NCBI GenBank assembly: GCA_020634165.1
Contig: JACKCF010000001.1
Coordinates: 310,001-374,000 of the forward strand
Direction: 5' to 3'
DNA length: 64,000 nt
From: Anaerolineaceae bacterium
GTDB lineage: Bacteria > Chloroflexota > Anaerolineae > Aggregatilineales > Phototrophicaceae
Shown: positions 52,681 to 61,666 of the stretch, one piece after another
Layout of the letters: the number at the start of each line of letters is the position of its first letter
Position numbering within the stretch: the stretch's first letter is position 1
Made by a program: the position numbers and the translations under genes
The notes under the pieces: generated by a model
Databases searched by the model: none
What the model was told of the DNA's origin: nothing
What the model saw: the letters and a program-made list of their open reading frames with translations, nothing else

Positions 52681-53698
52681 TGAGTCCCAGGTCAATCAGG
52701 CTCTGACCGGCATCGATAATGGTTGTTTCTATAGGACGGGGTTGCCAGCTCAGGACGCGTCTGGCCTGCTCGTTCGAGTAACGGGTCTGGTGGCCAAGCT
52801 GAGACACGATCAGTCGCGCCTGCTCATCGAATAGTGAGAAGAGGCGCATAGCGAAATCCGGTAGTTGCATCATGGGAATCTGATAGCCCTGATCTGCGAA
52901 GTGCTTTTGCAGAATAACAGCGATCTCTTTCATCGTCAGCAGCTCATTGTCGATGCAAAAGCGCTTTCCAGCCGCATCTGGTGTCGTCATCGCCAGCAAA
53001 TGAGCCGCCGCAACGTCGCGCGTATCCACCAGACTGAAGCTCAATCGTGGCAAACCAGGCATGTCACGCCGCATCAATTTGCGAATGATCTCAATCGACG
53101 TACTGAATCGCTCATCGTATACCGGGCCAATGACATAGGTTGGGTTGATGGTCGCCAATTCCATCCCTGGGTGCGCCTCGACGAAATCCCAGGCGGCGCG
53201 CTCAGCCAGGGCTTTGCTCTTGGGATAGGCACCAATATCCTGCGTTGGATCAGCCCAATCATTTTCTGCCCAGATGCGTCTGGAATCGGTACTGCGTGGG
53301 TCATGCATGGCGGCCACCGAAGAGGTCATCACCACCCGCTTGATGCCTGCCTTATGAGCCGCTTCCAGGACATGCCTGGTTCCCTGTAACGCGGGCTGAA
53401 TCAGATCATCTTCTGAGTTGATCCTGCCTTGCGGAACGGGTGAGGCGACGTGCATGACATATTCCAGGCCACGCATGGCTGTGTCCCAGCCCTCATCGCT
53501 TAAGAGATCGGCTGTGACGAACTCAAGCTGACCGTCGCTGGTTATATCCTCAGCGAAGATGCTTTTCAGACGAGCTTCGTGCTTTGTGGAGCGCAATGTG
53601 CCACGAACGGCATATCCCTGCTGCAACAAATGCTGAACGACGTGCATCGCAATATAGCCCGATGCACCTGTGACGAGAATCCGTGTTTGATCGGCCAT
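52670..53698 (-). CDS. NAD(P)-dependent epimerase / dihydroflavonol-reductase-like
   Basis: 342-residue extended short-chain dehydrogenase. Nucleotide-binding ILVTGASGYIAMHVVQHLLQ (7-26); the catalytic Ser in VVMTSSVAAMHD (about 123-134) and YPKSK (about 158; Tyr and Lys) complete the triad. The dihydroflavonol-4-reductase/cinnamoyl-CoA-reductase group matches best (AADLLSDEGWDTAMRGLEYV, HVASPVP). It reduces or epimerises a ketone or aldehyde; substrate unknown. Four bases before its start lies the end of the small hypothetical gene at 53703, suggesting one transcript with the ABC genes. Confidence 0.9.
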   Translation of the reverse strand: MADQTRILVTGASGYIAMHVVQHLLQQGYAVRGTLRSTKHEARLKSIFAEDITSDGQLEFVTADLLSDEGWDTAMRGLEYVMHVASPVPQGRINSEDDLIQPALQGTRHVLEAAHKAGIKRVVMTSSVAAMHDPRSTDSRRIWAENDWADPTQDIGAYPKSKALAERAAWDFVEAHPGMELATINPTYVIGPVYDERFSTSIEIIRKLMRRDMPGLPRLSFSLVDTRDVAAAHLLAMTTPDAAGKRFCIDNELLTMKEIAVILQKHFADQGYQIPMMQLPDFAMRLFSLFDEQARLIVSQLGHQTRYSNEQARRVLSWQPRPIETTIIDAGQSLIDLGLIKR

Positions 53699-53702
53699 AG
53701 TT

Positions 53703-53987
53703 TTAGTCCTGTATAATCTCAGATGTCGTCAGATCAATAGCGATGCGGTCCTGATCGGCGTAGATAACCACTTGATTCCGTTCGATGGCGAAGGTGTACT
53801 CAGTAATCCAGCGTGGCCACCAAAGCATGCTTTTGTAATGATGACACAGGATTCCCATGTGGTCGCACTGGTTGATCACAAGGTGTGGATTCTCGTAATA
53901 ACGATCACGAAGGAAAACTCCGGTAATGAAAATCATATATTGCCGGATGAGGGACTTCCTGGGTATAGACCGTTTTGTTTTCTTCAT
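53703..53987 (-). CDS. Small hypothetical protein
   Basis: 94 residues from the ATG at 53987, which overlaps no other coding sequence; the longer frame to 54032 would overlap the ABC permease end. Basic N-terminus (MKKTKRSIPRKSLIRQ), then WWPRWITEYTFAIERNQVVI and ADQDRIAIDLTTSEIIQD, which look like beta-strands. No family recognised. It is tightly packed between the ABC permease and the reductase on the same strand, which is the main argument that it is real. Confidence 0.45.
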   Translation of the reverse strand: MKKTKRSIPRKSLIRQYMIFITGVFLRDRYYENPHLVINQCDHMGILCHHYKSMLWWPRWITEYTFAIERNQVVIYADQDRIAIDLTTSEIIQD

Positions 53988-53988
53988 C

Positions 53989-55515
53989 TCAACTGCTAAA
54001 CGGATAGCTCTGATATAGCAGGTACCCAGCAATCACCATGATAAAAGCAGTGGTTATCATCGTCATAGGCAGGCTCTGTGAGAAAAAGCCGACGGCCACA
54101 ATCGGAATGCCGCTGACCAGGACCGATGCTTCGTACTGGAGTTCGCGCTTAAAGATGTGTTTTTCCGGCACGACTGTAAAGGCCTGCCAGATCGTCAGTG
54201 TGATGCCAATGAACAGGCTGAAGGTTGCGCCCGTCAGAATATATGATGGAAATGCTACCGCAATCGCGATCAGGCTGCCTAGATAAATCAACCCAAATGA
54301 GTACACGCTGTAAGCGGCCAGCACCATCGGCACGTTTGAGGGTAAAAATTGCCTTAACCAGGGCGTTTGCATCGCGGAACGGAAGGTGCTGGCAATATCC
54401 GGCCTGCGACTCATCATCAGCCCCAGCACGATCAGCGCCCAAGTTTGGATTTTATCCAGGCCAGCAGCAGAAACCACCGTACCAACAATCGATGTGACCA
54501 TGAATCCCTGCAAAATGAGCATGATGAAGCTGAAGGAAGATTCTCGCAGCGACATCAACACCGATTGGCTCATCAGGGTGATGAAGTTATTGCGTGATGT
54601 CATCAGGGCGAAACGCACCCGCCGCCGCTTCATCAGCCGATGCTGTTTATGGATGCGTACAATCAGGTCGCGTGCATAATAGCTGGCATAAGGCCCTAAG
54701 CGGGCGATACGCGCGTACATCTGGTTTTCTTCCACGATAACAGGCATATCAACACGCCGACCTGTGAAGACCAGCAGCAGGATGCCGAGAGCACTCAGCG
54801 CGACCAATAACGCACCAATGAACGGCGTTAAGCCTTCCGTTACAGCGGATACCCAGACGAAACCTGGGAAGAAAGTGATCTGTGGCAGCGCAACAGCGAC
54901 GATGATGAGTATGGGGAAGATCACCCAGGAGGCTAACCGGAACGTGCCCCCATCGGGTCGCAGCCGGAACATGGAAATCGACCATGCAAGGGTCGTCGTG
55001 ATAAACACCAACAACGCCATCGTGATGGCCGCAAATAGTCCGGCCAATCCCACAGTGCCCGGCATCGCCTGCCAGACGATCAGCATGCCTACAAAGCAGC
55101 TTACTACTGCGATAAACAGCGTCGGCAGCCATGTATTCAGCAGCAGATTGATGAAAACCAGGTAGCCGCGATGGATGGGCGAGATTGCCAGGTAAGCGAT
55201 GTCAGCACCATTCAGTCGCACGGGTTGATTCCTGAAGACGCTGAACAGATAGAGAATTTGCCCGATAAAAATCACAATTGGGATGAACTGCGCAATCGAC
55301 CCCGTCGCATCCGATGGCAATCGACGGCTGATCTGGTAGACATTTTCGGTGCCATAGGACCACATGAAAAACACCCAGTACAGCCAGAATAAGCCCACAT
55401 AAATGCGGTAAAAGCGCGAGTCTTCAGGGTCCATGCCCAACACTTTAAGCCAGTAATTGAGCTTGCTCCGCAGGCGTTTCGCTTCCAGACGACCTAGTAT
55501 GGCTAAATCACGCAT
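53989..55515 (-). CDS. ABC-2-type exporter permease
   Basis: 508 residues with about 12 hydrophobic helices, e.g. IPIVIFIGQILYLFSVF, LFAAITMALLVFITTTLAWS, FIGALLVALSALGILLLVF, AGLDKIQTWALIVLGLMM and ITTAFIMVIAGYLLYQSY. It resembles the long permeases of the EcsB/ABC-2 group. It overlaps the ATP-binding gene by eight bases, so both belong to one exporter; EcsAB-like transporters affect secretion and proteolysis in Firmicutes. The resemblance to EcsB is by layout only, and the cargo is unknown. Confidence 0.85.
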   Translation of the reverse strand: MRDLAILGRLEAKRLRSKLNYWLKVLGMDPEDSRFYRIYVGLFWLYWVFFMWSYGTENVYQISRRLPSDATGSIAQFIPIVIFIGQILYLFSVFRNQPVRLNGADIAYLAISPIHRGYLVFINLLLNTWLPTLFIAVVSCFVGMLIVWQAMPGTVGLAGLFAAITMALLVFITTTLAWSISMFRLRPDGGTFRLASWVIFPILIIVAVALPQITFFPGFVWVSAVTEGLTPFIGALLVALSALGILLLVFTGRRVDMPVIVEENQMYARIARLGPYASYYARDLIVRIHKQHRLMKRRRVRFALMTSRNNFITLMSQSVLMSLRESSFSFIMLILQGFMVTSIVGTVVSAAGLDKIQTWALIVLGLMMSRRPDIASTFRSAMQTPWLRQFLPSNVPMVLAAYSVYSFGLIYLGSLIAIAVAFPSYILTGATFSLFIGITLTIWQAFTVVPEKHIFKRELQYEASVLVSGIPIVAVGFFSQSLPMTMITTAFIMVIAGYLLYQSYPFSS

Positions 55516-56233
55516 CGTCGGCTTCTTCGTCTAAGTTGGCGTCTTCGTCAGTGCTATCGTCGTAGTTGAGCAGGGCGGACATGCTGTCAAATTGGGTTTC
55601 GTCAATCACACGGACCTGCTGGCGCTGCATCAGCAGATAACGATCCGCCTGACTGCCTTCCGGTAGCGTATGGCTGCTCAGGAGGATATAACTGCCGTAC
55701 GCTTTCAACACTTTTAGTTGTTGCCATACCGTCATGGTAGCGTTGATGTCCAGCGGACCGAAAGGTTCATCTAAAAACAGCACTTTTGGTCGAACAATCA
55801 GCGCCATAATGAGCGCCAGCTTTTGGCGCATGCCACGCGATAAGCTGAATGGAAATGCCGTTGCTGCGTCTTCTAGTTCAAAGGCAACCAGCAGGTTATC
55901 CGCTTCTTCTTCCCAATCCGCGACATGATAAATGCTGCTGATGAGCCGCAGGTGCTCCCATATCGTCAGTTCATCGTAAAAGTCGGGCACATCCGGCACA
56001 AAGATGATGTCCGGGTCTTGCGGAGATTGCTCCTGAAAAAGCAGACGATCATCCAGGTAAATGCCGCCGATTTCCGGCTTGGACCAGCCCGCGAGGCAGC
56101 GCAGCAGCGTCGATTTGCCGGCGCCATTACGTCCGGCCAGGATGGCGATTTCGCCAGGAGAGAGTTCAAACGAAAGATTGTGCAGGACCTGGTGTTGTCC
56201 GTAGCTGTAAGAGAGTTCGCTGACTTTGAACAT
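55508..56233 (-). CDS. ABC transporter ATP-binding protein
   Basis: 241 residues from the ATG at 56233 (MFKVSELSYSYGQHQVL), the family-typical start; the longer frame to 56278 is unlikely. Walker A is AGRNGAGKSTLLRCL. The signature is LSRGM, a variant of LSGGQ that is common in EcsA/ABC-2 systems. Walker B is KVLFLDEPFGPLD, and the switch His is in LLSSHTLPEG. An acidic C-terminal tail (DDSTDEDANLDEEADDA) is unusual and may bind the permease or a partner. It is coupled to the permease by overlap. Confidence 0.92.
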   Translation of the reverse strand: MFKVSELSYSYGQHQVLHNLSFELSPGEIAILAGRNGAGKSTLLRCLAGWSKPEIGGIYLDDRLLFQEQSPQDPDIIFVPDVPDFYDELTIWEHLRLISSIYHVADWEEEADNLLVAFELEDAATAFPFSLSRGMRQKLALIMALIVRPKVLFLDEPFGPLDINATMTVWQQLKVLKAYGSYILLSSHTLPEGSQADRYLLMQRQQVRVIDETQFDSMSALLNYDDSTDEDANLDEEADDA

Positions 56234-56437
56234 GGCTGACAATCTGCTATCTGGTGATGTTTGAAAGGCACAGGACACATTCTAGTCCTCTGTTCTCGAT
56301 TATGAAACCGCAACCCCTGGATGTACATTACATGGATGTGCGTCACAAGAAGCCGCGCTCCGGTTGCTTTTTTGCTGCGCTTTCTGTACCCTTTTCAACA
56401 GATTCGTAATGACCTATCCAAAGGCGATCTCCCACCT

Positions 56438-57442
56438 ATGAATATCGATCCTATCCTGCAAGCAGCACGTCAGGCGGTTTGGCTCTGTCGAGAAGTTCAG
56501 CACAATAACTTCAAGAGTGCGACCAAGACCAATCTGGATCAGCAGGACACCGAACCAGTCACCATCGCTGATTATGGCAGTCAGGCGCTTATCTGCCGGA
56601 CGCTGTCTGAGCACTTCCCTGAAGATGCCGTTTACGCTGAAGAAGCCGGGGAGCAGTTCGCGACTTTGCTCTCGGATGAACAGCGTGCGCGCGTTGTGCA
56701 GTTGCTGGCGACTGTACTCGACGTACCTGTGACAACACAGGACGTCATTCGCTGGTTGGACTTCGGCAAGGATCGCCAGGGTAAGGCCGCGCGTACCTGG
56801 GTCATTGATCCAATTGATGGCACCAAGGGCTTCATCGCCATGCGCCACTATGCGATTGCGATTGGTATGCTTGATGAAAATAACGAGCCTGTTGGCGGCG
56901 TCATGGCCACCCCCGGCTATGGTGATGGCGTCAGCGGCTACGATGACGACGGCGCGATCTTCTATGTTCGTGACGGCAAGGTGTATCAGGAACCCCTGAG
57001 TGGCGGCGAGGCGGTGGAAATTAGCCCGTCACAGCGTACACAGTCTGCCAGCATCAAAATCGTCCAGAGCTTTGAGCGTGAACACACCAGCAAGGAACGC
57101 ATGCGCCGCATTTTTGATGATGCCGGGTTGTCGGATGCAACCGTCATCGACATGGATAGCATGGAAAAATACGCCCTGATCGCCAACGGTGATGCCGATG
57201 TCCTGATGCGTTTGCCGCTGCTTGGCAGCACCCGTCGCCACAAAATCTGGGATCATGCTGCGGGAGTGGCCCTGGTACTGGCCGCTGGTGGTCGCGCCAC
57301 CGACCTTGATGGTTCACCGCTGAAGTTCACCGATGGTAAGAATATGCCCAACCAGGGCATGATCGTCACCAGTGGCGTCTATCAGGATGCCCTTATCAAA
57401 GCGACCCAGGCCCTTCTGGCGGAAGAAGCACAATCGTCATAG
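56438..57442 (+). CDS. 3'(2'),5'-bisphosphate nucleotidase (Hal2/CysQ-like)
   Basis: 334 residues from the ATG at 56438, where the conserved sequence begins (MNIDPILQAARQAVWLCREV). Inositol-monophosphatase-superfamily metal sites: DYGSQALI and EEAGEQF early, WVIDPIDGTKGFI (about 122-134), and WDHAAGVALVLAAGG (about 270-284). The length and DPIDGTKGF pattern match the eukaryotic Hal2-type PAP phosphatase group that recycles 3'-phosphoadenosine 5'-phosphate from sulfate activation. PAPS-using genes are not seen here, so the role may be nucleotide clean-up. Confidence 0.88.
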   Translation: MNIDPILQAARQAVWLCREVQHNNFKSATKTNLDQQDTEPVTIADYGSQALICRTLSEHFPEDAVYAEEAGEQFATLLSDEQRARVVQLLATVLDVPVTTQDVIRWLDFGKDRQGKAARTWVIDPIDGTKGFIAMRHYAIAIGMLDENNEPVGGVMATPGYGDGVSGYDDDGAIFYVRDGKVYQEPLSGGEAVEISPSQRTQSASIKIVQSFEREHTSKERMRRIFDDAGLSDATVIDMDSMEKYALIANGDADVLMRLPLLGSTRRHKIWDHAAGVALVLAAGGRATDLDGSPLKFTDGKNMPNQGMIVTSGVYQDALIKATQALLAEEAQSS

Positions 57443-57469
57443 TGACTACTTAGGAACGAGAGCCTGAAA

Positions 57470-57943
57470 ATGGGCCAGGTTTTAACGTTACACCGCGCCA
57501 AAATCATTCGTGATGCCATGCACACTGCCGGGCATAAGCTCGTCTTTACCAATGGCCATTTTGATCTGCTGCACGTCGGCCATCTGGACTATCTGGAAAA
57601 GGCACGTGCCCTGGGTGATGCGCTCATTGTGGGCATCAATGGCGACCCTTCCAGTGAACAGCTAAAAGGTAGTGGACGGCCAATCGTGCCAGCGGAAGAA
57701 CGTGCCCGTTTGGTGGCCGCGCTCGTTCCGGTGACAGCGGCCATCATCTTTGAAGAAGTCACTGCGGAAAACCTTATTCGCATGCTGCGGCCTGATATCT
57801 ACGTCAAAGGTGGCGACTATGCCGATAAACCCCTGCCGGAGCGTTCTTTGGTGGAGTCCTACGGCGGCGAAGTCCACCTCATTGATTATATGCCAGACCA
57901 CAGCACGACCGACCTGATTAGGCGTATTCAGGCGCTGCCATAG
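57470..57943 (+). CDS. RfaE2/HldE-like nucleotidyltransferase
   Basis: 157-residue stand-alone cytidylyltransferase-fold enzyme of the D-glycero-D-manno-heptose-1-phosphate adenylyltransferase group. Motifs: LVFTNGHFDLLHVGHLDYLE (HxGH nucleotide site), GINGDPSSEQLKGSGRPIVP, EERARLVAALVP, RPDIYVKGGDY and a C-terminal STTDLIRRI (family S-T-T/S-x-x-I). Most relatives have NGCFD; here the Cys is His. A partner kinase (RfaE1) is not in the window. In a presumed single-membrane organism without LPS, the sugar may go to a surface glycan or be a different sugar phosphate. The gene lies 27 bases behind the PAP-phosphatase gene. Confidence 0.85.
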   Translation: MGQVLTLHRAKIIRDAMHTAGHKLVFTNGHFDLLHVGHLDYLEKARALGDALIVGINGDPSSEQLKGSGRPIVPAEERARLVAALVPVTAAIIFEEVTAENLIRMLRPDIYVKGGDYADKPLPERSLVESYGGEVHLIDYMPDHSTTDLIRRIQALP

Positions 57944-58025
57944 CAATCGGGCTTAAGCTTAACCTGGGCATCCCCATGCTATACTCACAAGCAGTTTTCG
58001 CGCTCGATCTGTCAAGGGACATCAC

Positions 58026-58769
58026 ATGATCAATTTTTCTGCGATTCGCAGTCGTTCCTGGTTTGGTAAGCTGCTGCGTGCCCCACTAAATCTAGTGCCT
58101 GATAATGCCGTTATGCCCATCTTGCAGGGGCCTCTTAAGGGGAACCGTTGGATTGCGGGTGCTGCGACGCATGGTTGTTGGCTAGGCAGTTATGAGCTTG
58201 ACAAGCAAATGGCAATGGTCGCACACATGCGGCCTGACCAGGTCGTCTATGATATTGGCGCGAATGTGGGTTTCTACACACTGCTAGCTGCTAAACAGGT
58301 TGGCTCTGGTGGTTACGTCATTGCCTTTGAACCCTTCGAGCGCAATATCCAGTTTCTAAAACGTCATATTGCCCTCAATAGACTGAATAATGTGACGATT
58401 GAGACTAAGGCGGTCGGTGCTGAAAACGGTCAAGCCTTTTTTCAGGAAGGTAATTCCCCTTCGATGGGCCATCTGGCAGCCGTAGGTATCCCTGTTGAGT
58501 TAATTACAGTTGATACGGTTGCTGCTGCTGGCCATGCCCCTGATGTCCTGAAGATCGATGTTGAAGGCGCTGAACTCGATGTGCTGAAGGGGGCCAGCCA
58601 CACGTTGACAGATCACAGCCCGATTATTTTCCTTGCGACACATGGAGAGCATGTTCATCAGGCGTGTATTGACTTTTTGCATCAGCATGCTTATACCGTA
58701 GAAGGCATAGATGGCCAATCGGTTGATAAAACCGATGAACTATATGCCTATCGATCTGCATCAGGATAG
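58026..58769 (+). CDS. FkbM family methyltransferase
   Basis: 247 residues. SAM site VVYDIGANVGFYTLLAAKQV (motif I, about 74-93), IAFEPFERNIQFLKRHIALN (109-128), and the FkbM-type DVLKIDVEGAELDVLKGASH near 178, which is the family signature, followed by IIFLATHGEH. FkbM-type enzymes O-methylate sugars, glycolipids or polyketides; in this neighbourhood (RfaE2-like, MurJ) a surface-glycan substrate is the best guess. It overlaps the MurJ start by 59 bases, suggesting coupling. Confidence 0.9.
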   Translation: MINFSAIRSRSWFGKLLRAPLNLVPDNAVMPILQGPLKGNRWIAGAATHGCWLGSYELDKQMAMVAHMRPDQVVYDIGANVGFYTLLAAKQVGSGGYVIAFEPFERNIQFLKRHIALNRLNNVTIETKAVGAENGQAFFQEGNSPSMGHLAAVGIPVELITVDTVAAAGHAPDVLKIDVEGAELDVLKGASHTLTDHSPIIFLATHGEHVHQACIDFLHQHAYTVEGIDGQSVDKTDELYAYRSASG

Positions 58770-60444
58770 CATCATAGACAACACTCCTGAGTCAACCGTC
58801 GCCCAAATGGAAAACCTTGAGGATCAAAACCAAACCGATGCTCAGGTTGCGGGTGCCACAGCGATTTTGTCGATAGGCAATATCGCCAGTCGGGTGCTTG
58901 GCCTCGTCCGTGAACAGGTCCTGACCTATTTATTTGGTGCTTCGGCAGCAATTGATGCCTTTAAAGCCGCCAGCCTGATTCCGCGCGCGATCTACGACTT
59001 GCTCATTGGCGGCCAACTCAATGGCGCCATCGTCCCGGTCCTGACGGAAGTTGTCCAGACGGAAGGGCGTGACGCGCTCTGGCGGGTGGTGTCAGGACTG
59101 GTCAGCATGGTGATGACCTTGCTCCTGGGGCTGTTTTTCCTTGTACACTTCTTTGCTCCGCAACTGGTTCAGTTGACGGCTGGCGGCACCAGCGCCGCGA
59201 CCCAGGCACTCGCTGTAGACCTGCTGCGCATCACGGCCCCTGGTCTGATTTTCCTGGGCCTGTTCGCCTTGCTTTCGGGCACATTATATGCGCTCAAATC
59301 GTTTGTGTGGCCAGCGCTGGCGACACTGGTCTTTAATGCCTGCATTGCCATTTTTACAGTATTGCTCGCGCCACCCCTAACCATCCTGCTGCACACCAAT
59401 CCTCTCGCCCCGATATCTATCGCTCGGCCTGATAGTGGCATTGCCGCTGCAGCCATCGGCTGGACCATAGGTGCGGCGGCACAGTTGGCTCTGCAAATGT
59501 GGGGACTACGTCGCAGCAAAATTCGCCTGACGATTGACTGGCGGCATCCTGCCCTGCGTAAGATGGGCAAGCTCTATCTGCCGGTGATGTTTTCTTTACT
59601 GCTGGATACGCTCATCGTGCGCTTTTTTACCTACAATCAAGCCACCCAGACGGGCGTCGTTGGCGCACTGGGTTATATGGATTGGGCCACTACGCTGATC
59701 CAGTTCCCACAAGGACTGGTCGCGACTGCCATTGCCCTGGCCATTCTGCCTACCCTCAGTGAACAGAGTACCGCTACCAACGAACGTGCTTTCAAGGGAA
59801 CGTTGGGCCTCGGTCTGCGCCTGACCTGGGTGCTCATTGTTCCGGCGATGATTGGCGTCTTTGTGCTGGCGCAACCGCTGGTGATGCTGCTGTTTGAACG
59901 TGGTGCCTTCACCGCAGAATCGACTGCCATTGTGGTGCAGGCGACCCGTATTTACCTGCTTGGACTGCCGTTCGCGGCTGTCGACCTGCTGCTGGTCTAT
60001 GCCTTTTATGCACGTAAAGACACGCTGACGCCGGCCCTCATTGGCGTGGCCAGTCATGTCGTCTATATCGTGACGCTGCTGACCTTGCTGGAACCGCTAG
60101 GACTCTATGCGCTGATGGCTGCGGATGCCATCAAACACCTGACGCATGCCACAATCAGTGCCGTATTGCTGCGCCAACGCATCGGTAGCTATGGAGACCG
60201 CAATCGCCTGCTATCGACCGGACTGCGTACCGTTCTTGCTGCTGCTGGCATGGGACTGGTGGGTTGGGTGACGCTGCCTTACCTGTTCGAGGCCATTGGT
60301 GCGGCAGGCTTGCTGCAAAAAGCCCTGCTGACGCTCGTTAGTGGTGCTCTGACAGGTGGCACATTCTTACTGTTGGCGTGGCTCCTGCATATCGAAGAAC
60401 TCCGCTGGATTTTCAGACTCGTTCGTACCCGCCTGGGACGTTGA
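58711..60444 (+). CDS. murJ: Lipid II flippase MurJ
   Basis: 577 residues, about 14 TM helices, of the MOP superfamily. Signature segments: LSIGNIASRVLGLVREQVLT, LFGASAAIDAFKAASLIPRA, IYDLLIGGQLNGAIVPVLTE near the start of the fold (48-105), and later LPTLSEQSTATNERAFKGTL. It would flip lipid II across the membrane for peptidoglycan synthesis. The first 42 residues precede the fold. The start at 58711 has GAAGG five bases upstream; ATGs at 58735, 58744 and 58807 are alternatives. The presence of MurJ fits a peptidoglycan-making cell. Confidence 0.92.
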   Translation: MANRLIKPMNYMPIDLHQDSIIDNTPESTVAQMENLEDQNQTDAQVAGATAILSIGNIASRVLGLVREQVLTYLFGASAAIDAFKAASLIPRAIYDLLIGGQLNGAIVPVLTEVVQTEGRDALWRVVSGLVSMVMTLLLGLFFLVHFFAPQLVQLTAGGTSAATQALAVDLLRITAPGLIFLGLFALLSGTLYALKSFVWPALATLVFNACIAIFTVLLAPPLTILLHTNPLAPISIARPDSGIAAAAIGWTIGAAAQLALQMWGLRRSKIRLTIDWRHPALRKMGKLYLPVMFSLLLDTLIVRFFTYNQATQTGVVGALGYMDWATTLIQFPQGLVATAIALAILPTLSEQSTATNERAFKGTLGLGLRLTWVLIVPAMIGVFVLAQPLVMLLFERGAFTAESTAIVVQATRIYLLGLPFAAVDLLLVYAFYARKDTLTPALIGVASHVVYIVTLLTLLEPLGLYALMAADAIKHLTHATISAVLLRQRIGSYGDRNRLLSTGLRTVLAAAGMGLVGWVTLPYLFEAIGAAGLLQKALLTLVSGALTGGTFLLLAWLLHIEELRWIFRLVRTRLGR

Positions 60445-60532
60445 ACAGGCAGTTTTGATTTTCCTAATTGTCGATATGCCTGTCAGAGCTAACAAACAGT
60501 TCCCACCCAAAAATGGCTTATTTAGAAATGAA

Positions 60533-61120
60533 TTAACTATCTAGACTGGCAATCAGTCTGGTAAAAAGCGTATGCCAGGGGCGTGATGGGAGCACTATCA
60601 GCCCGTACGCCTCGGCTTCTTGCTTCACCCATTCACCCATTAACCAACTAACATGTGCGCGAAAGGTTTGAGGCTCGTTTTGCGGTTCGCGTTGTGAGTA
60701 ATTTGCGAGGATTTGAGATTCGTCAGGCTCGTAAATAAAAGCAGAACGAACGTGCGTACTGTATTGGGCAGCTAATGCCGGATGGATAAAATCACCCTCT
60801 AAAATGATCGGCTGCTGCGATTCAATGTGATTGTCAATGACTGCCTTCAATGCTGGCGTCATGACGCGCCCGATAGCAACACCGTGTTCAAAAATCTCCT
60901 GCGGCGTCAGTGCTGCCGGATTGGGATGTGTATTCCAAAAATGAAGTACTGGCTGCTGCTCTGGTGTTGTCATCTTTTCAAGGATGACCTGAAAGTCATC
61001 AACTTCCGTAATGCCAACACCAAAATGCCGCGCAACTTGGTAACTGACACTGGTTTTACCGGACCCAGAAGCACCACCAATGAGCAGTACCGTCCAGGGT
61101 AGGGATAGATTCATCGTCAT
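60533..61120 (-). CDS. P-loop kinase (2-phosphoglycerate-kinase/uridine-kinase-like)
   Basis: 195 residues. Walker A is GGASGSGKTSVSYQVARHFG (about 15-34). The following EVDDFQVIL resembles the substrate Asp region of uridine kinase/2-phosphoglycerate-kinase-like proteins. PIILEGDFIHP is the Walker-B-like strand with an acidic end. No membrane segments. It could phosphorylate a small metabolite or nucleoside; this cannot be decided from sequence. The first Met or Met3 may be the start. Confidence 0.75.
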   Translation of the reverse strand: MTMNLSLPWTVLLIGGASGSGKTSVSYQVARHFGVGITEVDDFQVILEKMTTPEQQPVLHFWNTHPNPAALTPQEIFEHGVAIGRVMTPALKAVIDNHIESQQPIILEGDFIHPALAAQYSTHVRSAFIYEPDESQILANYSQREPQNEPQTFRAHVSWLMGEWVKQEAEAYGLIVLPSRPWHTLFTRLIASLDS

Positions 61121-61243
61121 TTCAAAACCTTATGAAGTGGCTCGTTGTATTTCCGACGGAGTGACCTTGAAGTCCAGTGAGTGTGTCAGGCGCAGGGCGA
61201 GAATAGGTACCGCAGTACCCGCTTCAACCTTGAAGAAGCTGAT

Positions 61244-61561
61244 TCAATTACTTCCACCCAGGTCTTCATAGACATCGCCATACCACATGGTGATCCCATT
61301 CGCACCAAAACGCCGCAGTTCGTTCCCGGCTTCCTGACCCGCTGGTGTGAGCAGGGCTTTCTCCATCGTCGCCTGATCTTTGAAGTACAGTTCCATCACG
61401 CGGAAAAAAGGCGCTTCTCCAGACGGGCTGCCTGTCAGGTGGACAACCTGTCGTTTTTCAATATCAGGCATGCGCTCCACCAGCGCCAAAAAGTCGGTAT
61501 AGGCGTTTTCAAAAACGAAGGTATCTTCAGGATGATGGAACATCACGACGAACTTAGTCAT
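61244..61561 (-). CDS. EthD-like small protein
   Basis: 105-residue ferredoxin-like dimeric alpha/beta-barrel protein. It opens with KFVVMFHHPEDTFVFENAYT and closes with ANGITMWYGDVYED. The RVMELYFKDQATMEKAL and LTPAGQEAGNELRRFGANGI segments match EthD-domain proteins, some of which assist ring-opening or polyketide steps. No operon partner. The ATG at 61561 is well placed, and a strong terminator lies about 60 bases upstream on the other side. Confidence 0.8.
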   Translation of the reverse strand: MTKFVVMFHHPEDTFVFENAYTDFLALVERMPDIEKRQVVHLTGSPSGEAPFFRVMELYFKDQATMEKALLTPAGQEAGNELRRFGANGITMWYGDVYEDLGGSN

Positions 61562-61621
61562 GGGGCCTCGCTCAGTGGGGAATCCGGTTTAACTGTGCCT
61601 GATTATAGGCCAGGATAACAA

Positions 61622-61647
61622 AAAAGAGGACCCGCAGGTCCTCTTTT
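61622..61647. terminator. Strong bidirectional terminator
   Basis: Perfect 11-base stem (AAAAGAGGACC / GGTCCTCTTTT) with loop CGCA and T-runs on both strands, 19 bases past the stop of the LPATG surface protein. Confidence 0.9.
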
Positions 61648-61666
61648 GTTGATGATAGATAGGGTC

